A program made the translations under genes and the position numbers. From Oscillospiraceae bacterium (GTDB lineage: Bacteria > Bacillota > Clostridia > Oscillospirales > Oscillospiraceae), in assembly GCA_015067785.1 (NCBI GenBank), contig SVLR01000013.1, positions 1 through 52,335 of the forward strand: a stretch of DNA of 52,335 nt, in the 5' to 3' direction. This document shows positions 23,497 through 30,091 of the stretch, piece after piece. The notes under the pieces were generated by a model. The model had not been told where the DNA came from. It saw nothing but the letters and a program-made list of their open reading frames with translations, and made no database searches. The number at the start of each line of letters is the position of its first letter. Position 1 is the stretch's first letter.

Positions 23497-23525
23497 AGTA
23501 TAACAGAAAAACCGACATTTGGCAA
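23497..23525 (-). promoter_or_regulatory. Promoter for the E2-like/birA operon
   Basis: Minus strand: TTGCCA, 17 bp, TATACT. Only nine bases separate the -10 box from the ATG. Confidence 0.7.
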
Positions 23526-23551
23526 GAAAAATGTGGTGGACGGCTTTTGAT

Positions 23552-23644
23552 GTCATTCTGAGCGGAGGCGGAGCCGTAGTCGAAGAATCCGTAATATCCT
23601 GAAAGAAACGGGTCCTTCGACTCGCTATGCTCGCTCAGGATGAC
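23552..23644. repeat. Inverted repeat, GTCATTCTGAGCG family
   Basis: It starts GTCATTCTGAGCGG and ends CGCTCAGGATGAC. GTCGAAGAATCC and GGGTCCTTCGAC near the middle also face each other. The 93-bp unit can fold into one long imperfect hairpin and looks like a non-coding palindromic element. Confidence 0.7.
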
Positions 23645-23705
23645 ATACTAACTTAATGACATTGCCGTCGATGGGGCGGTTTTGTTCTTATGGGGAGGAT
23701 GGTAT

Positions 23706-23746
23706 GGGAGATTGCCACACCAGTGTGCGCACTGGTTCGCAATGAC
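23706..23746. repeat. Palindromic repeat, GAGATTGCCAC family
   Basis: GGGAGATTGCCAC, the stem ACCAGTGTGCGCACTGGT, then CGCAATGAC. Same ends as 2099-2138 with a different stem. Confidence 0.65.
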
Positions 23747-23774
23747 GTGGAGGGACGAAAGTGCGAAAGAAAAG

Positions 23775-23904
23775 GCTCCCCTTCAAGGGGAGCTGGCATT
23801 TGTGAGGTACGAGCAAATGACTGAGGGGTTAATGGAGGATTGCATTTCTATAAACCCCTCCGGGTCGCCGTTCGCGACCCACCTCCCCTACGAGGGGAGG
23901 CTTT
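23775..23904. repeat. Inverted pair of CCTTCCCC-like repeats
   Basis: The left unit has GGCTCCCCTTCAAGGGGAGC, a CATTTGTGAGGTACGAGCAAATG stem-loop and GAGGGG. The right unit is inverted: CCCCTCC, GGGTCGCCGTTCGCGACCC and CCTCCCCTACGAGGGGAGG. A GACGGGAAACCCGTCCCCTAC unit follows at about 23920. No gene is seen anywhere in 23526-23980. Confidence 0.65.
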
Positions 23905-23981
23905 AGCGCGGGGATGGCGTGACGGGAAACCCGTCCCCTACGAACGGTGTATGGGGGTGGGAGGTGTTCCAATTGCCATAT

Positions 23982-24016
23982 TAAAAAGAGCGCAGGGAGG
24001 TGCTTCCCTACGCTCT
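23982..24016 (-). terminator. Terminator of the XRE regulator gene
   Basis: On the minus strand AGAGCG.AGGGA pairs with TCCCT.CGCTCT and is followed by TTTTTAA. The left arm overlaps the last codons of the gene. Confidence 0.65.
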
Positions 24017-24334
24017 GTTCTTATTCAGCATATCGATCATATTGCTGATGGCCTTTAATTCTTCATCGGTTAAAGAAAGAAGCTTATCCGCAACCGCATC
24101 CACCGGTGACTGGGTATCGCAGCCATACAAAATGAAATCGGCACTTACGCCCAGCGCTTTACAGACCTTCGCCAGATTGTCCGGTCGAATTGCTTTCTTG
24201 CCCCACTCTAAGTTGGAAATCATTGGAGTTGTTACTCCGATCATTTCTGCTAAATCTTCCTGTGTTAAACCCAAGGCTTTTCTCCGCGCCCAAATTCGCT
24301 GACCCATCTGTTTTAAGAAGTTTTCATTGCTCAT
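24008..24334 (-). CDS. XRE family DNA-binding regulator
   Basis: 108 residues. A Cro/CI helix-turn-helix covers residues 8-66: MGQRIWARRKALGLTQEDLA, then EMIGVTTPMISNLEWGKKAI and VCKALGVSADFILYG. The remaining 40 residues form helices with LLSLTDEELKAISNMIDML, typical of clostridial XRE regulators, probably for dimerisation. The ATG follows GGGAGG. The gene is divergent from the SLOG-protein gene, and both promoters overlap matched AT-rich palindromes (24368-24393 and 24423-24444). I infer that it represses itself and the neighbouring pair. Confidence 0.9.
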   Translation of the reverse strand: MSNENFLKQMGQRIWARRKALGLTQEDLAEMIGVTTPMISNLEWGKKAIRPDNLAKVCKALGVSADFILYGCDTQSPVDAVADKLLSLTDEELKAISNMIDMLNKNRA

Positions 24335-24367
24335 AGTGTGCGCCTCCCCTGCAGTTTATATATTGTG

Positions 24368-24396
24368 ATTATATTAACCATAGGAGATATAATGAA
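24368..24396 (-). promoter_or_regulatory. Promoter plus operator of the XRE gene
   Basis: Minus strand: TTCATT, 17 bp, TATAAT. It overlaps a palindrome-like box at 24368-24393 with inverted ends ATTATAT..ATATAAT and a core AACCATAGGA. Confidence 0.6.
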
Positions 24397-24416
24397 TGCT
24401 CGAAAGACAAATATGG

Positions 24417-24446
24417 TTGACTTATATAACCTAAAGGATATATAAT
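24417..24446 (+). promoter_or_regulatory. Promoter plus operator of the SLOG gene
   Basis: TTGACT, 18 bp, TATAAT. The spacer is itself a 22-bp near-palindrome (24423-24444): TATATAACCT then AAAGGATATATA, 18 of 22 positions symmetric. It aligns with the box at 24368-24393 (AACC-TA-AGGA core), as expected for a shared repressor site. Confidence 0.65.
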
Positions 24447-24478
24447 GGAAGAAAACTTGTTCAAGAGGTGTTGTGTTG

Positions 24479-24922
24479 ATGCAAACCTGTACGTTTTTCG
24501 GACACAGGGAATGTTATGGCTTGGAGGAAGGGGTACTTTGCAGTGCCATTGTGGATTTGATCGCGCAGGGGGTGACCGATTTCCTTGTGGGCGAGCAGGG
24601 AATGTTTGACAGGATGGTCTATGGCTGCCTGAAACGGCTCCGTAGGGTCTATCCCCGTATTCAGGTTTCGGTCGTGCTTGCGAATCTCCCAACCCAGAAG
24701 CGGGAGGAAGAGGATATGCAGGACAAGATTTACCCGGAAATAGAGGGGCATCCCAGGTTTGCTATTGATCGGAGAAACCGGTGGATGGTGGAAAATGCCG
24801 ATTGTTGCCTGTGCTACATCACCCATACCTGGGGTGGCGCGTATAAGTATGCCTGCATAGCGAAACGCAGCGGCTTGAAAGTGATAAATCTTGGCAGCGC
24901 AGCTCTGGGAGGGGAAGCGTGA
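24479..24922 (+). CDS. SLOG-fold protein (YpsA/DUF1273-like)
   Basis: 147 residues from the ATG at 24479, ten bases after AGAGG; a GTG at 24473 and a TTG at 24476 are in frame too. The start QTCTFFGHRECYGLEEGV and GVTDFLVGEQGMFDRMVYG, with a later NADCCLCYITHTWGGAYKY, fit the Rossmann-like SLOG superfamily of YpsA and the 'FGHR' clostridial proteins. Members bind nucleotides or nucleic-acid-derived ligands, and many sit in defence or stress loci. GGAYKYACIAKRSGLKVINL closes the fold. It overlaps the next gene by four bases and is divergent from an XRE regulator. Confidence 0.8.
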   Translation: MQTCTFFGHRECYGLEEGVLCSAIVDLIAQGVTDFLVGEQGMFDRMVYGCLKRLRRVYPRIQVSVVLANLPTQKREEEDMQDKIYPEIEGHPRFAIDRRNRWMVENADCCLCYITHTWGGAYKYACIAKRSGLKVINLGSAALGGEA

Positions 24923-25347
24923 GAGGGATATTGTGCATATGCATTATGCTTGCTGTGATACTGACTCTATGTTCTCAGTCCTATGGGGTAATGATAGAGG
25001 ATATAGAGTTTGGTGAAAATTATCGCACATATGGTATCTATATGCTTATATTTAGGGTCAAATGGGTATCCGGCTGGCCTTTCGGGTGGGATTTTGTTTA
25101 TTCCTATGGAGGTCAGGAGCTCAATAGCGGGAATTATATGCGGTATCCTTTGGATATATTCACCTTTCTCCCATTTCAGGTCAATGTGATCGAGCGGGAT
25201 AGGCCGGAAAATGTCTTTTTTGCTACAATGCAGGTCGCCATTTGCGATGGCGGTTACGGGAAAACAGAGATCACAGTAACCGACAGCAGCGGCAAAACTG
25301 CAGTTTTTCAGGTTGTCTGCAAGCTGATACAGGTGGATACACGATAG
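24919..25347 (+). CDS. Exported or membrane-tethered hypothetical protein
   Basis: 142 residues. The GTG start overlaps the stop of the SLOG gene (GTGA) and follows GGAGGGG, so translation should be coupled. The N-terminal 24 residues are hydrophobic (GILCICIMLAVILTLCSQSYG), a signal peptide or anchor. The rest is beta-rich with many Tyr and Phe (ENYRTYGIYMLIFRVKWVSG) and ends in GYGKTEITVTDSSGKTAVFQ, an Ig-like strand pattern. I recognise no family. The pairing of a cytosolic SLOG protein with an exported partner under an XRE regulator is unusual. Confidence 0.7.
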   Translation: MRGILCICIMLAVILTLCSQSYGVMIEDIEFGENYRTYGIYMLIFRVKWVSGWPFGWDFVYSYGGQELNSGNYMRYPLDIFTFLPFQVNVIERDRPENVFFATMQVAICDGGYGKTEITVTDSSGKTAVFQVVCKLIQVDTR

Positions 25348-25355
25348 TTAATAAT

Positions 25356-25384
25356 AACCCCGGCACATCGAGTGTCGGGGTTGT
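25356..25384 (+). terminator. Terminator of the SLOG operon
   Basis: AACCCCGGCAC pairs with GTGTCGGGGTT around ATCGA, then GTT. Confidence 0.7.
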
Positions 25385-25390
25385 TACAAA

Positions 25391-25416
25391 GGCGGACGAC
25401 CAATGGTCGCCCCTAC
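25391..25416. repeat. Short CCCCTACA-family repeat
   Basis: GGCGGACGACCAATGGTCGCCCCTACA. It touches the 3' end of the methyltransferase gene. Confidence 0.5.
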
Positions 25417-26285
25417 AGGGGGAGGCGGGTAAGCTGCGCAATATATTCCGGGGCGGTGCCGCAGCAACCGCCAATGAGTGTTGCGCCCATTGCGACACAA
25501 TCCGTAATGATGGCGGCAAATTCCTCTTTTTCCATAGGATAGCGGGGGAGTTTATCCTCTCCGATAATGGGGTTTCCTGCGTTGGGCTTACACAGAAGCG
25601 GTCCTTTTACATAGCGGCGGAGCTTAGAGACTAAGCCGGGTGTCATACAGTCCGCTGCAACGCAGTTAAAGCCCACAGTGGCTGCGCCCATTTCCTCTAA
25701 CTCTTTGAGAATGGGTCCGGCGGGCATACCGGAAAAGAGGGAGGCGTCCGGCTGCATGGTAAAGCTGTACATCACTGCGCCCGCGCCCTCCAATTCTGCG
25801 GCGGTGAGAATAGCCTCCGCCTCTTGGGGGTACATTAATGTTTCGGCGGCAAGTAAATCCGCGCCACCGTCGATGAGACCGCGAATTTGCCGACGGTAGT
25901 TTTCCACCAGGAGGTCAAAATTTCCTCTGTCAAAGCTGTCCGTAAAGGCGGCCAGGGTGGTCAGGTTACCGGCGACCAGCACATCGGGGGACACAGAGCG
26001 GGTTAAGGCGACTAATTGCGCGTTGATTTCCTCTGTTTTTTCGGAAAGACCGAAATTACCGAGGGCGATGGGCTGCGCCTGAAAGGTGGGAGCATATAAA
26101 ATCTGGCTTCCGGCTTCTGCGTAAGTGCTCTGCAAGTTCAGCAGCGCATCCGGGTGCTCCAGCACCCAAAGCTCTGTAGGGATGCCCCGAGGCATTCCGG
26201 CTTTCATAAGGTTAGAGCCGGTCGCACCGTCCAAAAAACGAAGCCCCTCTGTGATTTTATTATGAAATTCCTCTTTTGTAAGCAT
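25413..26285 (-). CDS. Homocysteine S-methyltransferase family protein
   Basis: 290 residues, a (beta/alpha)8 barrel that moves a methyl group to homocysteine or a similar thiol with a zinc ion. Seen: FLDGATGSNLMKAGMPRG at the N terminus, GFNCVAADC with zinc ligand Cys208, and IGGCCGTAPEYI with Cys274 and Cys275. This is the MetH N-terminal domain/BHMT family. No corrinoid or folate domain is attached, so the methyl donor is unknown (S-methylmethionine, betaine or a corrinoid partner). The ATG follows AAAGGAGG. Its promoter lies back to back with that of the aminopeptidase. Confidence 0.88.
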   Translation of the reverse strand: MLTKEEFHNKITEGLRFLDGATGSNLMKAGMPRGIPTELWVLEHPDALLNLQSTYAEAGSQILYAPTFQAQPIALGNFGLSEKTEEINAQLVALTRSVSPDVLVAGNLTTLAAFTDSFDRGNFDLLVENYRRQIRGLIDGGADLLAAETLMYPQEAEAILTAAELEGAGAVMYSFTMQPDASLFSGMPAGPILKELEEMGAATVGFNCVAADCMTPGLVSKLRRYVKGPLLCKPNAGNPIIGEDKLPRYPMEKEEFAAIITDCVAMGATLIGGCCGTAPEYIAQLTRLPL

Positions 26286-26306
26286 TGCACCGCCTCCTTT
26301 TTGGTT

Positions 26307-26335
26307 ATTATAGACCCCGCAGGAGAAAAAAGCAA
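26307..26335 (-). promoter_or_regulatory. Promoter for the homocysteine methyltransferase
   Basis: Minus strand: TTGCTT, 17 bp, TATAAT. Confidence 0.7.
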
Positions 26336-26339
26336 CCTG

Positions 26340-26368
26340 TTGACGGAAGAAAAGAATTCTGCTACAAT
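26340..26368 (+). promoter_or_regulatory. Promoter for the aminopeptidase
   Basis: TTGACG, 17 bp, TACAAT. Its -35 box is four bases from the -35 box of the divergent promoter. Confidence 0.7.
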
Positions 26369-26400
26369 GGCTTTATTATATAAATATGGAGGTTTTTCCT

Positions 26401-27624
26401 GTGAAAAAGACTGTTTTGCGGCAATATGCCAAGCTGATTGCCCGGATGGGTGTCAATGTCCAAAAGGGTCAGACCGTTATTATTCACGCCGGTCTCGATC
26501 AGCCTGAGTTTGTGGAAATTCTGGTAGATGAGTGCTACAAGTGCAAGGCCCGGGAAGTCATCGTGGAGTGGAGCTATCAGCCCCTTGCAAAGCTGCATTA
26601 CCGCCATATGAGCCTGAAGGCGCTGGGCGAAGTGAAGGAGTGGCAGAAGGCGAGATTGCAGCACTACTGCGATGTAAACCCTGCCCGTATCCACCTGACC
26701 TCTGCCGACCCTGACGGACTGAAGGGTGTCAATGTGCAGAAGATGGCAAAGGCCCGTCAGATCTCTTACCCCATCGTAAAGCCCTACAACGATCAGTTAG
26801 ACGGCAAGCAACAGTGGTGCATTGCTGCTGTTCCCGGCAAGGCTTGGGCAAAGAAGGTATTCCCCGGTGAGCGTACCTCCGTAGCCGTTGAAAAGCTGTG
26901 GGAGGCAATCCTTGCTACCTCCCGTGTAAATGAGGATCCTATTAAGGCTTGGGAGGATCACAATAAGGATCTCCACGACCGCTGCGCATATCTCAATAGC
27001 CTTGGTATCGAGAAGCTGCACTACACCGCCGACAACGGCACCAATTTGACGGTCGGCATGATCCCCGAGGCGGTTTTCTGCGGCGGCTGTGAGACCGCAA
27101 AGACCGGCATCTCCTTTAACCCCAATATCCCCAGCGAGGAGTGCTTCATCTCTCCCAAGCGAGGTGAGGCGGAAGGTATCGTATACGCCACCAAGCCTCT
27201 TTCCTATCAGGGTCAGCTGATCGAAAACTTCTGGATGCGTTTCGAGGACGGCAAGGCCGTCGAAGTTGGCGCCGAGAAGGGTCAGGAACTGCTGCAGCAG
27301 ATGGTAAATATGGACGAGGGCGCAGGCTATCTGGGCGAGTGCGCGCTGGTGCCCCAGACCAGCCCCATCAATGTCACCGACCTACTGTTCTATAATACGC
27401 TGTTTGATGAGAATGCGGTTTGCCATTTGGCGGTTGGCCGTGGCTTTAACGATACCATCCGCGGCTATCACGACAAGACCAACGAGGAATGCAAGGCTCT
27501 GGGTGTCAACGAGTCTATGATCCATGTGGACTTTATGATTGGCTGTGACAGTATGAATATCGACGCTACTTGTGCCGATGGCAAGGTCGTTCCCATCTTC
27601 CGAAACGGCAATTGGGCCTTTTAA
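26401..27624 (+). CDS. M29 family metallo-aminopeptidase
   Basis: 407 residues from the GTG at 26401, eight bases after GGAGG; the ATG at 26386 runs into that ribosome binding site and is not used. The family (AmpS/AmpT/PepS) removes N-terminal residues with two metal ions in the cytosol. Seen: IARMGVNVQKGQTVIIHAGL, NIPSEECFISPKRGEAEG (a metal-binding Glu), GYLGECALVPQTSP (a second Glu), LFDENAVCHLAVGRGF (His) and MIHVDFMIG (His-x-Asp). The codon choice is highly biased, suggesting strong expression. Confidence 0.9.
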   Translation: MKKTVLRQYAKLIARMGVNVQKGQTVIIHAGLDQPEFVEILVDECYKCKAREVIVEWSYQPLAKLHYRHMSLKALGEVKEWQKARLQHYCDVNPARIHLTSADPDGLKGVNVQKMAKARQISYPIVKPYNDQLDGKQQWCIAAVPGKAWAKKVFPGERTSVAVEKLWEAILATSRVNEDPIKAWEDHNKDLHDRCAYLNSLGIEKLHYTADNGTNLTVGMIPEAVFCGGCETAKTGISFNPNIPSEECFISPKRGEAEGIVYATKPLSYQGQLIENFWMRFEDGKAVEVGAEKGQELLQQMVNMDEGAGYLGECALVPQTSPINVTDLLFYNTLFDENAVCHLAVGRGFNDTIRGYHDKTNEECKALGVNESMIHVDFMIGCDSMNIDATCADGKVVPIFRNGNWAF

Positions 27625-27655
27625 TGAAATTTTCCGAAAAAATCGAAAAAAATGC

Positions 27656-27684
27656 TTGCATTTCTCTAAACCTTGTGTTATGAT
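27656..27684 (+). promoter_or_regulatory. Promoter for rpmE
   Basis: TTGCAT, 17 bp, TATGAT. A leader of about 60 nt follows, with GGGC (27688) and GCCCTTTT (27718) able to pair; a possible ribosomal-protein leader. Confidence 0.6.
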
Positions 27685-27750
27685 ATGCGGGCGATTGAAG
27701 ATTGCTCGGGTTATTATGCCCTTTTAGCTTACGAGAAAGAGGTGAACGAA

Positions 27751-27951
27751 ATGAAGGAAGGCATCCATCCCAACTACGAACAGACAACCATTCGCTGCAA
27801 CTGCGGTAACACCTTTACCTGCGGTTCCACTAAGAAGGAGATCCGTGTTGAGATCTGCTCCAAGTGCCACCCTTTCTATACCGGCAAGCAGAAGCTGGTT
27901 GACACCGGTGGACGTGTCGATCGTTTCAACAAGAGATTTGGTCTTAAGTAA
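27751..27951 (+). CDS. rpmE: Ribosomal protein L31, zinc form
   Basis: 66 residues, normal length, from the ATG at 27751 after AAGAGGTG. It is part of the 50S subunit at the intersubunit bridge. The four zinc ligands are present: Cys16 and Cys18 (IRCNCGN), Cys36 and Cys39 ([12 protein letters not shown]), so this is the zinc-binding C+ form. The end [14 protein letters not shown] is typical. It is monocistronic, with a terminator that carries a tandem duplication. Confidence 0.97.
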   Translation: MKEGIHPNYEQTTIRCNCGNTFTCGSTKKEIRVEICSKCHPFYTGKQKLVDTGGRVDRFNKRFGLK

Positions 27952-27960
27952 GATGGAAAT

Positions 27961-28018
27961 TCGCACCGCTTTTGCGGTGCGAATTTTTTGTCTAATGCGG
28001 TGCGAATTTTTTGTCTAA
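27961..28018 (+). terminator. rpmE terminator with duplicated arm
   Basis: CGCACCGC-TTTT-GCGGTGCG followed by AATTTTTT. The 23 bp from 27973 to 27995 (right arm, T-run and GTCTAA) are repeated exactly at 27996-28018, giving one left arm and two possible right arms with T-runs. Confidence 0.85.
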
Positions 28019-28022
28019 AGCC

Positions 28023-28052
28023 TTGAGAAATATGCCGGAAATGTGATATAAT
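28023..28052 (+). promoter_or_regulatory. Promoter for hflX
   Basis: TTGAGA, 18 bp, TATAAT with an extended TGA. Confidence 0.65.
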
Positions 28053-28086
28053 AAATTCATTATGTAAATTGGAGGGGTTTTGCCCT

Positions 28087-29355
28087 ATGCAGGAAAAATT
28101 TGATGGCGCCGTGCAGGAGCGTGCGGTACTGGTAGGCCTTTGCGCGGACTGCTTTACCAAGGAGCAGAACGCCACCGACGAGACTTTGGAGGAACTGGAA
28201 GCATTGCTGGAGACCGCCGGCGGCTTTTGCACCGGTAAGATCCTCCAAAACCGGCATACTCCCGACGCCCATAGCTTTATCGGTGAGGGTAAGGCGCAGG
28301 AAGTAAGAATGCTTATTGAAGCCACAGAAGCGACTATGGCGGTTTTTGACAATGAGCTTTCTCCCGGCAATATCCGGGCGTTGGAGGAAATTTTGGGTGT
28401 TACCGTACTGGACCGCAGCGCGCTGATCCTGGATATTTTTGCCCAGCGGGCAAAGACCAAGGAGGGTAAGCTGCAGGTGGAGCTTGCCCAGTATAAATAT
28501 CTGCTGCCCCGGCTGTCCGGTATGGGTAAGAGCCTTTCCCGGCAGGGTGGCGGTATCGGCACCCGCGGCCCCGGTGAGACAAAGCTGGAATCCGACCGTC
28601 GTCATATCCGGGAGCGCATTTCCCGTTTGCAGACGGAGCTGGCGCAGGTGCGGCAAGTGCGAAGCGTTCAGAGGCAGCGGCGGCAGAAAAATTCCGTGCC
28701 GGTGGTTGCCATCGTTGGCTATACCAATGCTGGAAAATCCACCCTCTTAAATCAGCTGACTGACGCGGGCATTCCTGCCAATAACAGGCTCTTTGATACG
28801 CTGGATACGACATCACGGCAGCTTTCTGTGTCGGATAATTTGGATGTCATTCTTTCCGATACCGTTGGCTTTATCGCAAAGCTGCCCCACCATTTGGTGG
28901 ATGCCTTCCGGGCAACCTTGGAGGAACTGGAATATGCGGATCTACTGCTGCACATCATTGACGCATCTGACCCGGAGAAACAGGAGCACATTGAAGTTGT
29001 GGAAAAGCTGATCGCGAAATTAGCAAAGCCGGGCACACCGGTTATCTCCTGCTATAATAAAGCGGATCTTGTGCCTGCGGAGGAAATCCCTGTGGGGCGG
29101 GATGTGGTGAAGATCTCTGCCAAATTGGGTATCGGTATGGATACGCTATGCAAAGCCATTGAGGAGGCTTTGGGGCATAGCTTGCATCATATTACGGTAT
29201 TGCTGCCTTATTCTAAGGGCGCAATGCTGGATACACTTCATTCCACCGCCCAAGTGAAAAAGGTGGAGTATACCCAAGATGGCATCGAGATCGAAACGGT
29301 GGTGGATCCTGTGCTTTATGGGAAACTGAGTGCTTATGTTGTAAAGGAGCACTGA
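28087..29355 (+). CDS. hflX: Ribosome-splitting GTPase HflX
   Basis: 422 residues from the ATG at 28087, nine bases after GGAGGGG. HflX binds stalled or hibernating 70S ribosomes and splits them. The N-terminal HflX domain shows HTPDAHSFIGEGKAQEVRML and the conserved GMGKSLSRQGGGIGTRGPGE followed by TKLESDRR. The G domain has GYTNAGKST (G1), DTVGF (G3), NKAD (G4) and ISAK (G5). Between them lies a coiled linker. yigZ follows one base after the stop. Confidence 0.95.
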   Translation: MQEKFDGAVQERAVLVGLCADCFTKEQNATDETLEELEALLETAGGFCTGKILQNRHTPDAHSFIGEGKAQEVRMLIEATEATMAVFDNELSPGNIRALEEILGVTVLDRSALILDIFAQRAKTKEGKLQVELAQYKYLLPRLSGMGKSLSRQGGGIGTRGPGETKLESDRRHIRERISRLQTELAQVRQVRSVQRQRRQKNSVPVVAIVGYTNAGKSTLLNQLTDAGIPANNRLFDTLDTTSRQLSVSDNLDVILSDTVGFIAKLPHHLVDAFRATLEELEYADLLLHIIDASDPEKQEHIEVVEKLIAKLAKPGTPVISCYNKADLVPAEEIPVGRDVVKISAKLGIGMDTLCKAIEEALGHSLHHITVLLPYSKGAMLDTLHSTAQVKKVEYTQDGIEIETVVDPVLYGKLSAYVVKEH

Positions 29356-29356
29356 T

Positions 29357-29980
29357 ATGGACGAGTATTTGGTGCCTTGCGGCTTTGGTGAGGCGGAATT
29401 TACAGAGAAAAAATCCCGGTTTATCGGCAGAGTGTGGCTGGTAGAGACCGAGGAAGAAGCTCTGCTGAGAATTCAGGAGATGAAAAAGCAGCATTACGAT
29501 GCTACTCACAACTGCTGGGCCTATGTGATCCGGGACGGGGCAGTGCGGTTTTCCGATGACGGAGAGCCGGGCGGTACTGCCGGTATGCCTATGGTGCAGG
29601 TGCTGCAAAAGGAAGGTCTTTATAATGTGGTCTGCGTGGTGACCCGGTACTTTGGCGGTACACTTTTGGGCGCAGGCGGCTTGGTCCGCGCCTACACGAA
29701 AGGCGCGAAGATTGCCGTAGATGCAGCGGGGAAGGCGATGAAGCGGGTTTGGACTGCGCTGTATATTCCTTGTCCTTATACTTACTACGAACGGGTAAAG
29801 CTGGAAATCGAAGCCTTTGGCGGCATTATCCGGGATACCCAGTTTGGTGCAGATGTGGAAATAGAAGCGCTGTTTGCCGAGGCGGAGGCTGAGCCCTTTA
29901 TCAAACGGCTTACCGATATGACTGCCGGTACGGTGGAGACGATGGAATTGGGGCAGGAATACCGGGCGTTCCCGGTGTAA
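29357..29980 (+). CDS. YigZ/IMPACT family protein
   Basis: 207 residues. The N-terminal UPF0029 domain has EFTEKKSRFIGRVWLVETEE, HNCWAYVIRDGAVRFSDDGE, PGGTAGMPMVQVL and VVTRYFGGTLLGAGGLVRAY, which are the family signatures; a DUF1949-like domain follows. The eukaryotic relative IMPACT binds GCN1, but the bacterial role is not settled. AAGGAG lies inside the end of hflX, so the two are co-transcribed. Confidence 0.93.
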   Translation: MDEYLVPCGFGEAEFTEKKSRFIGRVWLVETEEEALLRIQEMKKQHYDATHNCWAYVIRDGAVRFSDDGEPGGTAGMPMVQVLQKEGLYNVVCVVTRYFGGTLLGAGGLVRAYTKGAKIAVDAAGKAMKRVWTALYIPCPYTYYERVKLEIEAFGGIIRDTQFGADVEIEALFAEAEAEPFIKRLTDMTAGTVETMELGQEYRAFPV

Positions 29981-30014
29981 AAGAGTTGGAAGAAATAAAC
30001 AGAACTTTTTGACC

Positions 30015-30060
30015 CAATAGGGTGGCAAATGTGGGGATTATGTGATATAATACCCTATTG
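30015..30060 (+). promoter_or_regulatory. Promoter of the dnaG operon, framed by an inverted repeat
   Basis: An extended -10 element TGATATAAT (30043-30051) with a poor -35 (TGGCAA, 17 bp upstream). CAATAGGGT (30015-30023) and ACCCTATTG (30052-30060) form a perfect 9-bp inverted repeat on either side, suggesting an operator. Confidence 0.55.
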
Positions 30061-30091
30061 TGTATGAAATTTAGAAAGGAGGCGGTTTTTT

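Noticed and set aside
23552..23904. CRISPR-like array
   Set aside because: The repeats are of different families, not evenly spaced, and are palindromic intergenic elements; no cas gene is present anywhere in the window.
30009..30014. TTGACC as -35 box of the dnaG promoter
   Set aside because: It is 31 bp from the -10 box, too far for a sigma-A-type promoter; the extended -10 explains the promoter better.
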